Shown in pieces: positions 9,506 through 20,381 of a stretch of DNA of 64,000 nucleotides. The stretch lies in contig JAGXIP010000220.1 of NCBI GenBank assembly GCA_024635585.1, positions 1 to 64,000 of the forward strand. The letters run 5' to 3'. This DNA is from Saccharicrinis sp. Its GTDB lineage: Bacteria; Bacteroidota; Bacteroidia; Bacteroidales; Marinilabiliaceae. Below the pieces are notes generated by a model. That model ran no database searches, was not told the origin of the DNA, and was given only the letters and a program-made list of their open reading frames with translations. A program made the position numbers and the translations under genes. Each line of letters starts with the position of its first letter. Position 1 is the first letter of the stretch.

Positions 9506-10642
9506 TCAAATTTGCAAGTTCAATAGCTCATTTATAAAGCCCTCAATCTTATTACAATATACTCCCTCTGAAAAATCATTACTAGCTCTTTTTAAGGCAT
9601 TCTCACTTAACCTTCTATAAATCTCTGTATCTTCATTTATTTTTCGCACAATCACTTTAAATCCCGCTTCATCATCAAACAAAAATCCATCCAATCCGTT
9701 TTTTATTAACTCTTTAGTACCGCCACTAGCCAAACCTATTACAGGAATTCCATTAGCCATTGCCTCGATAGTAACCCTACCAAAAGCTTCAAACTTAGAA
9801 AACATCAAAAGCAAATCAATTTGATTATAAATCGCGCTTGTATCGGTCATAAAACCATGAAAAACCAATTGACTTGCTACTCCATTAATGGTTGCAAAAT
9901 CAGAAATTTGCTTTAAATACACACTTTCACCATCTCCAAACAAATGAAGCTTCCAATTCTTATTAGACTTTAAAAATGACAATAAAAAGGAAACAGATTC
10001 AAGCTGTCCTTTTAAAGGATGAATATACCCAACAATCCCGAAATTAAGTTGCGAAAAATCAGGATTTCTTGAAAGAGATAATTCATCATTTATCTTAATA
10101 CCATTGTAAACTACTCGTGTTTTTGTCTTTTCAGTTTTTACTGGCAGAACATGCTCTTTTACTGTATGCGAATTAAAAACAACACCATTACTGGAATTCA
10201 AATACCATTTTTTAAATCTATTTCCAAAAAACGGATAAAAACTGTAATCCAAGTCACCAAATTCACGGACATGAGAAACATGCGGGACTTTTAAAAGTTT
10301 CGCAATTATCCAACCAATATTCTCCATAGAACTATTAGAGTAAATCAAATCAGGCTTAAATCGAATAGCTTTAATCAAAATAAAAGGAAAAATGAAAAAA
10401 TTCAGTAGTTGCAGTAAAGGAAATATCAAGTATTTCAATTTCCTTCTAAAAAAAAACACAGTTGCAAAATATGGGAGTGTGCAAAAAGAAACACCTTCCT
10501 TTTTAAACAAATCTCCCAAACTGTTTGTCAAAGGAAAAAAAACCAACACATCGTTAGAACAGTCAAAGAACTTCATCAAAGTTAAAAGGGATTTATTCGC
10601 CCCATACGGTTGACCATTATGAGCAAAAAATAACACTCGCAT
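9506..10642 (-). CDS. Glycosyltransferase family 4 protein
   Basis: 378 aa; N-terminal MRVLFFAHNGQPYGANKSLLTLM; FGRVTIEAMANGIPVIGLASGGTKELIKNGLDGFLF. Confidence 0.9.
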   Translation of the reverse strand: MRVLFFAHNGQPYGANKSLLTLMKFFDCSNDVLVFFPLTNSLGDLFKKEGVSFCTLPYFATVFFFRRKLKYLIFPLLQLLNFFIFPFILIKAIRFKPDLIYSNSSMENIGWIIAKLLKVPHVSHVREFGDLDYSFYPFFGNRFKKWYLNSSNGVVFNSHTVKEHVLPVKTEKTKTRVVYNGIKINDELSLSRNPDFSQLNFGIVGYIHPLKGQLESVSFLLSFLKSNKNWKLHLFGDGESVYLKQISDFATINGVASQLVFHGFMTDTSAIYNQIDLLLMFSKFEAFGRVTIEAMANGIPVIGLASGGTKELIKNGLDGFLFDDEAGFKVIVRKINEDTEIYRRLSENALKRASNDFSEGVYCNKIEGFINELLNLQI

Positions 10643-10647
10643 AAAAC

Positions 10648-11424
10648 CTATCCTCTTTTTAAATACAAATTTATTCCTACTTTGCGTAAGCCTTTTTTTA
10701 TAAAAAACTTAAGAGATACCACACAAGCATATAAAAAAGCGTCCATTCTTCTAGCCCCACCAGTACTGATTGTTGCTTTAAATCGCTCCCGTATCGCTTG
10801 AAAAGTATCACTTGCTCCCCCCTCCTGCATTGCGATAGTAACCTCATCCAAATAAGCATACTTCAAATCTCCTTTAGCTCTCAAAAGCAACTCAGTATCA
10901 CCTACAATTTTATAATCGATATTATAATTCCCATATTTTTCAAAGAGTCTCTTTGAATGTAAAGAGCCTGGGTGAGCTGTTACTGTTTCTCGTAAAATAC
11001 GTGGCCAACTCCATGGCAATCCTTTAACACTAATTAATCGGTTCTCCTTATCTATTATCCTCATTCGGGAGGATATATACTCAATTGAATCAGTTTGGGA
11101 ATCAACAAATTTGAGGTACTTATCAATCGATCCTTCCAAAAGAACATCATCAGCACCTAAAAACATAATCCACTCACCCTTAGCCACCTGCAATCCCTTA
11201 TTCCACGCATCATAAATTCCTTTATCTGCCTGACTAACCCAGTAGTCAAGAAATGTACAAGAACGTAAGATCTCAATTGTATTGTCACTAGACCCCCCAT
11301 CAATAACAATTACCTCAGTAAAATTATTCTTCTGATTACTGATACTATTTAAACATCTATTAACGAACAAACCGGCATTAAATGTTGCTATTATTACAGA
11401 AATTTTGGGATTAGTTTTCGCCAT
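10648..11424 (-). CDS. Glycosyltransferase family 2 protein
   Basis: 258 aa; ISVIIATFNAGLFVNRCLNSISNQ ... VIDGGSSDNTIEIL GT-A motifs. Confidence 0.92.
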   Translation of the reverse strand: MAKTNPKISVIIATFNAGLFVNRCLNSISNQKNNFTEVIVIDGGSSDNTIEILRSCTFLDYWVSQADKGIYDAWNKGLQVAKGEWIMFLGADDVLLEGSIDKYLKFVDSQTDSIEYISSRMRIIDKENRLISVKGLPWSWPRILRETVTAHPGSLHSKRLFEKYGNYNIDYKIVGDTELLLRAKGDLKYAYLDEVTIAMQEGGASDTFQAIRERFKATISTGGARRMDAFLYACVVSLKFFIKKGLRKVGINLYLKRG

Positions 11425-12694
11425 TTCTAAATATTAAAAAGGAAAAAGGAAAGATTAAAAAAAAAGATGTATATGTAATAGGTTCCGAAAAAAATGAGAC
11501 CGTGGGTATTAAAACGAATATTATGCTTTCGATCCTATTGCCCTTTAGTAGCCTCTGTTTAAAGAAACAATAAAATAGGAAAAAACCAATGGGCAACCCA
11601 TACCAAGCAAACAAGGCCAAAAATCCATTTGTTAACCCCCCAGACATTTCTCCATGAATGTCTAGGTAATCAGTGGAAAAAAGCTCAGATTCTATTTTGT
11701 TAACATATGCTTTTTCTATAAGATACTCACTCGACTCAAACTTCCCATGCCCCAATATTGGACGCTCCTTAATCAACTCAATTCCAATCATTAAATCGCG
11801 TAACCGAGCTAAACCAGAAGTATTAGTGTCAGCTACTTTATCAGAGACATTCGAAATTAATATAGGTCCCACAAATAATAAGAATAAAACACCGCCTAAG
11901 GATATAGCGGCTAAATTTCTAATGTTCAAACCTATTCTAGTAAATAGAAAATAAAGGATATTAAATATCATTACAAATAATCCTAATGTTGAGAAAGATA
12001 TAACGACAGTTAAAAACCCAAAAAAAACAGCAAAAATGCTTTTATTTAATTTTATAGTAAAAAAAAGAAAAAGATTTGCAACAAGCTGATAAACTCCAGG
12101 TTCCCAAAACACTCCAGTATTACGTATAAGACCAGCAAATGATGAGTTAGAAACATAAAATAAACCCAGAAGAGACTTATTTAATCCTACCGCTATATTA
12201 AATCCAGCTGGTACTATTAAATATAAAAAATACCCAATAGCTGCATGGATCACAAATGCCTTTACACAAAAATATAAGTCTCTTTCAAACTCAGAAGTTG
12301 ACCCTCTATAATTTAATAATAAAAGATAAGCGTTAAGAATAAGGAAATATTGAAAGAATAGGGATACTAAGCCAAATGAACGGTTAAGTGACCAATTAAA
12401 TACTAGGAATACAAAGGCCGCCAACAAAACGAAAAGATCTTTCTTTTTCAGCGTGAAAAACGAATTGAAATTTAGGCCAATCAATACGAAAGACAATAAC
12501 CATCCCTGACCTTCAAAAAATCTTATACCTATACTTTGAAAAATGAGTAACCCAAGGGAAAATACACGGATATCATCTTTAAAAATGATAAATCGTTCAA
12601 CCTCTTTTAAATATATTCTTTTCATTTTCTTTGTAAATCTGGCAGAATTGCCAGGCCAAATTCGGTGAGTAGAGACATTACTCCGCACAGTCAA
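11411..12694 (-). CDS. O-antigen polymerase/ligase-like (Wzy-type) membrane protein
   Basis: 427 aa polytopic membrane protein; GHGKFESSEYL ... DIHGEMSGGLTNGFLALFAWYGLP resembles Wzy/WaaL periplasmic loop context. Confidence 0.6.
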   Translation of the reverse strand: MTVRSNVSTHRIWPGNSARFTKKMKRIYLKEVERFIIFKDDIRVFSLGLLIFQSIGIRFFEGQGWLLSFVLIGLNFNSFFTLKKKDLFVLLAAFVFLVFNWSLNRSFGLVSLFFQYFLILNAYLLLLNYRGSTSEFERDLYFCVKAFVIHAAIGYFLYLIVPAGFNIAVGLNKSLLGLFYVSNSSFAGLIRNTGVFWEPGVYQLVANLFLFFTIKLNKSIFAVFFGFLTVVISFSTLGLFVMIFNILYFLFTRIGLNIRNLAAISLGGVLFLLFVGPILISNVSDKVADTNTSGLARLRDLMIGIELIKERPILGHGKFESSEYLIEKAYVNKIESELFSTDYLDIHGEMSGGLTNGFLALFAWYGLPIGFFLFYCFFKQRLLKGNRIESIIFVLIPTVSFFSEPITYTSFFLIFPFSFLIFRNGEN

Positions 12695-12725
12695 TCTGCA
12701 ATTATAATCGAACCATTAATAAGCT

Positions 12726-13970
12726 CTAATCATCAATGATTGAGTCCTTAAATTGATTATAAATATTGAATAAATCTTTTTGTATATTGTCCTTATTGTG
12801 TCTTTCCATTGCCAAATGTCGGCCATTTTTCCCAAGTTCAATCGATTTATCTGCCGACATATTCAAATTAAGTATTTTAGATGTTAAGGTAAAAGGATCA
12901 TTCGCAGGTACTAAAACTCCTGTTTCGCCATCTTCTATTAGCGATCCAACTCCACCTACGTTTGCAGCAATAACCGGCAAACCCAATAACTGTGCTTCAC
13001 AAACACTATTAGGGCTATTATCAATGTAGGAAGGATGTACAAACATATCAGCATTTTTTAGATAATCCACCAATATTTCGGCGTTTACTACTCCCCTTAA
13101 TTTTATATTAACTGACGCATTGGTGAAACCTAATTTTCTTTCCCAAAATTTGTACTCTGTTATTCCCAAAATATTCCATTCAAAATCTAAATTGCAGTGT
13201 TTATTTAAGAGTTGAGCTGTTTTCATTATAACATCCATACCCTTATAGCTTGTTTCAGAAAGTGTAGAGACAATAAAAAGTTTTGTTCTTTCTTTTTTTT
13301 TCCAGGGTATTGCTTCATAAAAAACATCCCTAAGTGCCTCGCTGCAATAAAAGTATTTAGATTCGGGGGCATATAAAGCACAAATATTCTTGTCCCACTC
13401 CGTTCTCCCCATAAAATACTTGCAGTTTTTTAAAATTATATTTTCTCGTTTAGCATTATGTTTAAAAAAAGCGAATTCCTTTAAAGTGGTAAATAATTTG
13501 AAAGGATTTAGAATATTATACTTAATAACATCCATTCCACTGACTCCTGGGGGATAGTAAGCATTTAAACAAGGATTCAGAAGACCTTGGATGTGAATGA
13601 TTACGGGGATATTTGTTTCCTTAGCTATTAAACCAAAACTTTTTTCGCTACCGAATACATGTATTATATCAGGATTAAAATCATTAACTACCTTCTTAAA
13701 GGCATCTATCTCCGATTTATCATATTTTTTATATCTGAAATAATGTTTAAGCTTTTTAAATTTTGAATTATATAGGGATAGCGGATAGTAGGTTGTATTA
13801 CCTACTCTATTTTTAAAACAACTATCGTTATAAAAAAAACTAAGCCCTAATTCTATTTTTTCTTGCTGGGATAATATTTTTTCAAGAGATTCTACCCAAC
13901 CCACACCGTTATATCCCTTCAATTGCTTTTTGTATAACGATGGGGTGTTTGTAAACCAAAGAACTTTCAT
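12726..13970 (-). CDS. Glycosyltransferase family 4 protein
   Basis: 414 aa; FVHPSYIDNSPNSVCEAQLLGLPVIAANVGGVGSLIEDGETGVLVP. Confidence 0.9.
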   Translation of the reverse strand: MKVLWFTNTPSLYKKQLKGYNGVGWVESLEKILSQQEKIELGLSFFYNDSCFKNRVGNTTYYPLSLYNSKFKKLKHYFRYKKYDKSEIDAFKKVVNDFNPDIIHVFGSEKSFGLIAKETNIPVIIHIQGLLNPCLNAYYPPGVSGMDVIKYNILNPFKLFTTLKEFAFFKHNAKRENIILKNCKYFMGRTEWDKNICALYAPESKYFYCSEALRDVFYEAIPWKKKERTKLFIVSTLSETSYKGMDVIMKTAQLLNKHCNLDFEWNILGITEYKFWERKLGFTNASVNIKLRGVVNAEILVDYLKNADMFVHPSYIDNSPNSVCEAQLLGLPVIAANVGGVGSLIEDGETGVLVPANDPFTLTSKILNLNMSADKSIELGKNGRHLAMERHNKDNIQKDLFNIYNQFKDSIIDD

Positions 13971-14101
13971 TTAAGATATGAGTTTGAAAAGAAAATGTTA
14001 AAGCTTATACATACTACCACTTTAATGAGGATATTTTTAAAGAGCAATATAAAACTAACGTGAACTGTTGCGTCACGCTGCATTCTCTTCTTTTTTATGA
14101 A

Positions 14102-15046
14102 CTATTTCACGAGCACTTTCAATTTCCAATAGAGTCGTTTAAAATATTGTGGTATAAGAAAATGGAAAAACAATAAATATTTGATTTTTGTTTCTAAATT
14201 TAAAAAATGGGTTAGTCTAGTATATCTTAGCAATTTTAATGACGCTAACTTTTCACCTTCTCTTGCATAAAATAAAGCCATATTAAAGCAAAATTCGCTA
14301 ATGCAAGCAAGTGCAATTTTCTTTCTTGAGGCATCAAAAGAGTACTTGCTTATATATTTTTTTATAGTTACCGGGACTAAAATTGAATTATTGAAAAAAT
14401 CAATATTAAATTTTGAGATTCTTGATACAGAGCCATCTACATAATGATAAAGTCCAAGCGCACGACTAATATATCCAAAATTGCCAGCACAGGCTAACTT
14501 AAACCAAGTAATCCAATCCTCAAAATTTCTTACACCTTCCGGAAACCCTCCTATCTCAAAAAAAGTGGATTTTTTCACAATAGTTGTAGAACTATTATTG
14601 GGACTTCGTTGGTTACCAAATAGCTGAAAGTAATCATACACTCCAGTTCCTAATTTTTCACTTCTAGCTTTACAGTCTCTAGATCCCAAATAATAATTTG
14701 TACCTACAAAGGACAAACCTGCTTCGTGATATTTTACAAGAAAATTTACTGTTTCTTGTAAAAAATCAGGCTCATATTCATCATCTGCATCTAAAAAAGC
14801 AACCCAATCTCCGTCTGCATTATTAACACCAATATTACGCGCTAAGGATACCCCTCCGTTTGTTTGCAATATTAACTTAACCCTTAAATCATCCACTTTT
14901 TTAACCAAATTGGCACTATTATCGGTGGATCCGTCATCTACAACGATTACCTCAAATTCTGTATAAGTTTGCGCAAGTACCGAATCAATAGCACGAATAA
15001 TATATTTTTCTTTATTATAAAGAGGTATAACTACTGAAATCAACAT
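14102..15046 (-). CDS. Glycosyltransferase family 2 protein
   Basis: 314 aa; ISVVIPLYNKEKYIIRAIDSVLAQTYTEFEVIVVDDGSTDNS; FLDADDEY. Confidence 0.93.
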   Translation of the reverse strand: MLISVVIPLYNKEKYIIRAIDSVLAQTYTEFEVIVVDDGSTDNSANLVKKVDDLRVKLILQTNGGVSLARNIGVNNADGDWVAFLDADDEYEPDFLQETVNFLVKYHEAGLSFVGTNYYLGSRDCKARSEKLGTGVYDYFQLFGNQRSPNNSSTTIVKKSTFFEIGGFPEGVRNFEDWITWFKLACAGNFGYISRALGLYHYVDGSVSRISKFNIDFFNNSILVPVTIKKYISKYSFDASRKKIALACISEFCFNMALFYAREGEKLASLKLLRYTRLTHFLNLETKIKYLLFFHFLIPQYFKRLYWKLKVLVK

Positions 15047-15099
15047 TTTTTTTAACTTAAAATATCAAATGCAAAACTTTTAAAATATTCAAATCAATT

Positions 15100-16173
15100 T
15101 TAACAATCAACCAAGCTATCTTTTAGTAAATCAAGCGAAATCTGCCTTTGACTTTCTAGGCGATTATTAACCTGTTCATAATCTATGTTCGTATCCAAAA
15201 TGTTTGTATTTATCACCTCCTTAAGATTCAAAAAGAACCGATCTTCAAGACCCACTATTTGCAAAAGGCTGTTCAAACGAGATAAGCCTCTTGATTGATT
15301 GCCAATACATATAAATTGTTTCTGAAATATTAATGAAAAGCAAACACAATGAAAGGAATCAGTAATAACCATTTCTGCATCTTTTATCTTCATTAACCAT
15401 TCCTTTACAGAAAGGTACTTATCCAATTTAAATCCAAGAAATGATATTTCCCGTTTATTGAGCGAATGGATTGATTTGTCGGTTTGTTTTGAAATATAGG
15501 ATTCTATTGCATCAGTTTCTTCGTTTTTGTCTAACACAAAACTTGCTATATATGATTCGTTTATTTTACGTTGTGACAGTAAATCGTAAAATAAATTTTT
15601 ATCAGCTAAAAGTGTTGGATCAAGCGCGTGGTTTGCATTTACTCCAAAAACTTCCTTACATATATCCACACCAACGAGTTCTCTTACAGATACAGCATTA
15701 AATTTAACGACTTCTTTTTTTATTTTCTCAGTTGTATCCTGGTCCACTAACCATTTATCCACTCCAAAACTTGCAGCATACGAAATCCGTTTAACACCTT
15801 CTGGAACAAAATCGAGAAAGAAGTGTAAGGCTAAGTTACCACAATATTCGGGGCGCCATACTTGATCGCTGCCTACAATAACTGCATTATATTGCACGGC
15901 TTGTTTTTTTAACTCAGTAAAGGAATATAAGGGCTTTGATAGGGATACCTGACTTTTTAAAAAATCCCGAAAAGGATTTCCTTCGATGTAGCCTTTTACT
16001 TTATTTTTTAACGAAGCTAAATAACTTTTTTTCCTTAGTGCGGGTCTAATGTCAATTAATTCCACTTCATAACCCAATTGCTGTACTGTTTTACTTAAAG
16101 CAAAAGCCTGAAGAACAGCCCCATAGTTCCTTGTTTTTGGATGAAAGAAAGCGAGAGTTCCTATTTTTTTCAT
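15100..16173 (-). CDS. Polysaccharide pyruvyl transferase family protein
   Basis: 357 aa; FFHPKTRNYGAVLQAFALSKTV, VIVGSDQVWRP, VITDSFHCVCFSLIFQKQFI motifs. Confidence 0.88.
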   Translation of the reverse strand: MKKIGTLAFFHPKTRNYGAVLQAFALSKTVQQLGYEVELIDIRPALRKKSYLASLKNKVKGYIEGNPFRDFLKSQVSLSKPLYSFTELKKQAVQYNAVIVGSDQVWRPEYCGNLALHFFLDFVPEGVKRISYAASFGVDKWLVDQDTTEKIKKEVVKFNAVSVRELVGVDICKEVFGVNANHALDPTLLADKNLFYDLLSQRKINESYIASFVLDKNEETDAIESYISKQTDKSIHSLNKREISFLGFKLDKYLSVKEWLMKIKDAEMVITDSFHCVCFSLIFQKQFICIGNQSRGLSRLNSLLQIVGLEDRFFLNLKEVINTNILDTNIDYEQVNNRLESQRQISLDLLKDSLVDC

Positions 16174-16214
16174 ATATTTTTGTTATGACTCTGAGTATTT
16201 GAGTTCAATTAGTT

Positions 16215-17087
16215 TTAAACCTTCAAGGTGTAACCACCATCGCAAATAATGGTTTGACCAACAATATAGTTTGCAGCATCGCTCATTAAAAATATAGCCA
16301 ATTCGGCAATCTCTTCAGGTAAGCCAATTCTTGAAATGGGGATCTCTTTTAAATAGGCATTTTCTTTAGCATCCATATTTTTTATTGCAATAGATTCTGT
16401 ATCAATGATGCCGGGTGCGATTCCGTTTACACTAATTCCATAAGGTACAAGTTTTAGTCCAAGACCTTGAGTTAAGCCATTCAGGCTCCATTTAGACATC
16501 CCATAAGGGCCATCTTGCACACCTAAAGTTCCTCTCATGGAGGAAATATTAATAATTTTGCCTTTTTGTTTTCCCGTAATCCATTTTTTCACAATACATT
16601 GAGTTAGGAAAACGAGCCCTTTAGAATTTACTTTATGGATTTCATCCCAAACACTTTCGGTTAAATCTAAAAATTGACGATTCCCACCCAACATTCCCGC
16701 GTTATTAACAAGTATATCAAATTGATGGCCAACTAATGCCAAAGCTTCTGAATATTTTGATTCGTGTTCAGAAACCTTGCTCACATCCCATTCAATGATC
16801 TTCAGTAATGGACTATTCAGTTCCTTAGATGCTTTTACTAATTTGTCCTTATTCCGCCCAGTAATTAACACTGTGGCGCCCTCCTTGATACATTTACGGG
16901 CGATAGCTAAACCAATACCTGAACCACCTCCGGTTATAATTACACTTTTGCCCTTTAAGATTCCACCGTATTGGATTTGTGCAATATTTACCCTAACAAC
17001 ATCTCCTTCGCGCCAGTACCTTCGAACCATTTTGGCAGTTTGCAACAGACGGGATAAGAAACTGATGGTTTTATTAATTATGCTCAT
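16215..17087 (-). CDS. SDR family NAD(P)-dependent oxidoreductase
   Basis: 290 aa; TGGGSGIGLAIA cofactor motif, NNAGMLGG, YGMSK catalytic motif. Confidence 0.92.
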   Translation of the reverse strand: MSIINKTISFLSRLLQTAKMVRRYWREGDVVRVNIAQIQYGGILKGKSVIITGGGSGIGLAIARKCIKEGATVLITGRNKDKLVKASKELNSPLLKIIEWDVSKVSEHESKYSEALALVGHQFDILVNNAGMLGGNRQFLDLTESVWDEIHKVNSKGLVFLTQCIVKKWITGKQKGKIINISSMRGTLGVQDGPYGMSKWSLNGLTQGLGLKLVPYGISVNGIAPGIIDTESIAIKNMDAKENAYLKEIPISRIGLPEEIAELAIFLMSDAANYIVGQTIICDGGYTLKV

Positions 17088-17089
17088 TT

Positions 17090-18814
17090 TTATTTTCCAA
17101 TTATTCTCTTAAGACCTGTTTTTAAACCAGAAGGCATACTTTCCTTAATGGTTTGCTTTATTTTTTCTCGTTGTGTCTGATGCAGATTTGATTTTATAAT
17201 TGTTTCCAGAGCCTTCGAATCATCACTCATTGTTGTAAACACTTCCATGAGCATTGGACTTTCGGAATGTTTTATGAATATTGGAAGGGATTCTTTCAAT
17301 TTTTCCTTGTTTTTTACGCGCAAGTATTCAAAATTATTATTTTTCGCCCAACCTTCGGCAGATTCGCCAAAATGACCTGCTGCGGCTATATGACGATTTG
17401 ACAAATCGCCGAAATTATCTGCAGTATGCGTATAAAGTCTAAACTCCCCACCACCACTATTATTAATCAATACGATACGTACATTATTTTTAATTTGCCT
17501 TATGCCCAATGCATTCATGTCGTAAAAGAAGGCTAGATCGCCTATAATAAGAAAATTCATATCATCACTAGCAACACTTTGACCCAAGAATGTTGAAAGG
17601 TCGCCATCAATACCAAAACCTGCCACGTTTGAATAGCATTTAATTGAAGCATCTACATCATATAATTCCCAATTTCGCAAACTATTTAAAATTGAGAAAT
17701 GAAGATTTGAATTTGATGGGATGAGAGCGGATAGGTACTTTGCTATGTAGGCATTAGACAATGGGAGTTTCTCGGGAATAGTTACCTTTGATATTTCTGC
17801 TTGCCAATCCAAGTAATAGTTATTGTTTGAATTTCCTTTTACTGCATCAGCCATTCGCTGAAAAAAGTAATCCTCTGGGCATTCAAAAATTTTCGTCAAG
17901 GAGTTATATGCATCTGCATATAAGCCATCTTCACAAACTCGCCAGTGCTCAATTTTTGCATTTTTCAAATTTCCGTCAAGTGGATAATCCCCTAAATGGC
18001 CCCCAATTGATATCACCAATTCGGGTAATAAATTTCCAAAACTGCCTATGGTCAGTAATTTATTGCCATGTACAGTTTTGAGACCATTGAAATTGGAAAT
18101 ATGATTGACATATATAGCTACGTTATGGGCGTTAGCAAAAGCTTCGATAGCAACCGTTTCTTTATTAGAAAAAGGTCGATGCCCACCAATAACCAAGAGT
18201 ATTCGTTTATCGTTAATTTTTGGCCATTCCTCATCTAATGGCTTGTATCGGGTTATTTTTCGAGCTAGTTCAAGCTTGTCATCACCTTTTTTCCAATGTT
18301 CGTTGATTCTCACATTTATATGGGCAGGACCTCCACCATTGCGTGTTAGCGCATCCAAAGCCAAATTTAATCGTCTATTTACAAGATACTCATCATTCAT
18401 ATCTTTGATAATGGGAATATCTACAGATACATTGGCAGTATCTGACGGCATTTCCATCTGTTTGATTGATTGCATATTTAGTTGCCCAGTGAAACTTTCG
18501 TCATAGTCGGTTGTAATGGCAAGGACTGGAGTTTTTCGATAAAACGCTTCGGTCAAACCGGGCATATAGTTTCTAGTTGCTTGAGCCGAGGTACAAGTAA
18601 TAGCAACAGGTGCATTAACTTGTAAAGAAATGCCTACTGCAAAGTAAGCTGCACTGCGCTCATCAACAACAGAATAGCAAGTAAAAAAGGGGTCGTCCTC
18701 TACACTCTTCACTATTGAAATATTTCTGCTTCCCGGCGAAACTACAATATGTTTTATGTTATACTGTTTTAGGAGCGACAAGAGCATTCGAACATGTTTA
18801 TAATCTGTAATCAT
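17090..18814 (-). CDS. MenD-like thiamine-diphosphate-dependent enzyme in a polysaccharide locus
   Basis: 574 aa; MenD-type motifs VSPGSRN, DERSAAYFAVGIS, CTSAQATRNYMPGLTEAFY, QSIKQ, IIGDLAFFYDMNALGIRQ, NNSGGGEFRLY. Confidence 0.82.
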   Translation of the reverse strand: MITDYKHVRMLLSLLKQYNIKHIVVSPGSRNISIVKSVEDDPFFTCYSVVDERSAAYFAVGISLQVNAPVAITCTSAQATRNYMPGLTEAFYRKTPVLAITTDYDESFTGQLNMQSIKQMEMPSDTANVSVDIPIIKDMNDEYLVNRRLNLALDALTRNGGGPAHINVRINEHWKKGDDKLELARKITRYKPLDEEWPKINDKRILLVIGGHRPFSNKETVAIEAFANAHNVAIYVNHISNFNGLKTVHGNKLLTIGSFGNLLPELVISIGGHLGDYPLDGNLKNAKIEHWRVCEDGLYADAYNSLTKIFECPEDYFFQRMADAVKGNSNNNYYLDWQAEISKVTIPEKLPLSNAYIAKYLSALIPSNSNLHFSILNSLRNWELYDVDASIKCYSNVAGFGIDGDLSTFLGQSVASDDMNFLIIGDLAFFYDMNALGIRQIKNNVRIVLINNSGGGEFRLYTHTADNFGDLSNRHIAAAGHFGESAEGWAKNNNFEYLRVKNKEKLKESLPIFIKHSESPMLMEVFTTMSDDSKALETIIKSNLHQTQREKIKQTIKESMPSGLKTGLKRIIGK

Positions 18815-18827
18815 TTTGAACGTTTTA

Positions 18828-20381
18828 TCAATTATTGTTTGACATGAGATGCTTCAATTTGGTAGAAACAAAAGCTGTAATTATTTTCTTTTCTGGCTTA
18901 TCCAGACCAACCACATATATACCAATTGCTGAAATAAAAAAAGATGATAAAGAAACTACAATTATTCTCATCAAACTTGGTTGAAAATAAAAACTCAGTA
19001 AAAGTGGAAGGGGGATCGAAACCAATACAGTTGCAATAGCTTTTAGAACTACATTTTTAACATAGTCCATTATTGAGAAATCCATTAATTGCTTAATCGC
19101 AGAAATCCTAAGAATCATTACAAAAAATGCAATAATAATATAAATTACGTACGTAATCTCAGGTGTAAAACCTTGCTTGAGTAAAATAAATGTTGTTGAA
19201 TATAATATGGTTACCATAATAGCAATCTTTAATTGATATCTTTTGATATTACCGGTTGCAAGTATTCCGGTGAGGTATGTGTTTGTAAGTGTATAAATCA
19301 GTACAACAACCAAATTGAGCCGTATAAATATGACGGTATATTCAGGAACAGTTTTAAGCCATAGTTTTAATATCATTTTGGCTTCTATAAATACCGGTAA
19401 GGATAAAAAAAGAAATAAGAAAAAGGAAAACTTGGCACCGCGTTCCATTAAAGTTCTCATATGCTCAAAATTATTGGTAGCATAGTTTTTAGTGATTTGT
19501 GGATTTAAAGCAACCATAAAATTAGTAACAAAGCTATTAATTGCATTTTCTACCTGTACAGTAATAGCTCTCGCTGCATTTACCGCAACACCAAAGAATA
19601 AATTAATTAGAATATTCATTCCTTGTGTTAATAGAATATGGGATAGATTACCTATTAAGGACCAACCAGAGAAGCCGATTAGGGTTTTGAAAAGTGTGTT
19701 ATTTCTCTCAAAATGGTAGGTGCATTCTTCAAATTTAATTTTACAATAATACCTGTAAAAAGTAGCTATTCCACTTGCTACGCAGAGCCCCAAAGTCGCA
19801 TATAGTATTAGTTTATCCCACGCGATAAGTACAAGTAATAAAACGATAACAAGACGCAGTATAACTTCTACTATTCCTACATAAGCGTAGATATTAAAAC
19901 GCTCATGAGCCATAATTGAAGCCGAATATGGCACCTGCGTGATGCTAATCATGGCAGAAGCAATGGAGAGTTGATACACCCAATTTGCGGCGACCATTCT
20001 TTCGGGCGGGATAACCATTTTTGTATTTAGAAACCATAGTCCAATCGTTTCAGCAAGGACAAAAATTATCAGTGCAATTATAATATGAATATTTAGTGAC
20101 ATACTAAATACTCGTTTTAACTGAAGAATATCTCCTTTACCTAATTCAAATGTCAGAAAACGTTGTGTCCCTGTTGCCATTGCTGCATTTATAAAACCAA
20201 ACATGGTTACTACACCGGCAACCACGTTGTTGATCCCATAATCTGCGACACCCAGTGTGTTTAATATAACACGTGCGGTATAAAGTGAAACAAGTAGTGA
20301 AAAAAACATCCTGACATAAAGAACCAGTGTATTTTTTGCTATGCGCTTGTTATTTTCACTAGACGATTTAATTTGCAACAT
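18828..20381 (-). CDS. Wzx-type lipopolysaccharide/polysaccharide flippase (MATE/MVF-like)
   Basis: 517 aa; polytopic; RIAKNTLVLYVRMFFSLLVSLYTARVILNTLGVADYGINNVVAGVVTMFGFINAAMATGTQRFLTFELG. Confidence 0.87.
   Translation of the reverse strand: MLQIKSSSENNKRIAKNTLVLYVRMFFSLLVSLYTARVILNTLGVADYGINNVVAGVVTMFGFINAAMATGTQRFLTFELGKGDILQLKRVFSMSLNIHIIIALIIFVLAETIGLWFLNTKMVIPPERMVAANWVYQLSIASAMISITQVPYSASIMAHERFNIYAYVGIVEVILRLVIVLLLVLIAWDKLILYATLGLCVASGIATFYRYYCKIKFEECTYHFERNNTLFKTLIGFSGWSLIGNLSHILLTQGMNILINLFFGVAVNAARAITVQVENAINSFVTNFMVALNPQITKNYATNNFEHMRTLMERGAKFSFFLFLFLSLPVFIEAKMILKLWLKTVPEYTVIFIRLNLVVVLIYTLTNTYLTGILATGNIKRYQLKIAIMVTILYSTTFILLKQGFTPEITYVIYIIIAFFVMILRISAIKQLMDFSIMDYVKNVVLKAIATVLVSIPLPLLLSFYFQPSLMRIIVVSLSSFFISAIGIYVVGLDKPEKKIITAFVSTKLKHLMSNNN

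Noticed and set aside
14060-14085. Hairpin cgtga...tcacg between two glycosyltransferase genes
   Set aside because: Short stem with weak flanking signal; could occur by chance in AT-rich intergenic DNA.
18105-18506. 133-aa ORF opposite the MenD-like gene
   Set aside because: Antisense shadow ORF of a well-supported coding gene; no recognisable domain.
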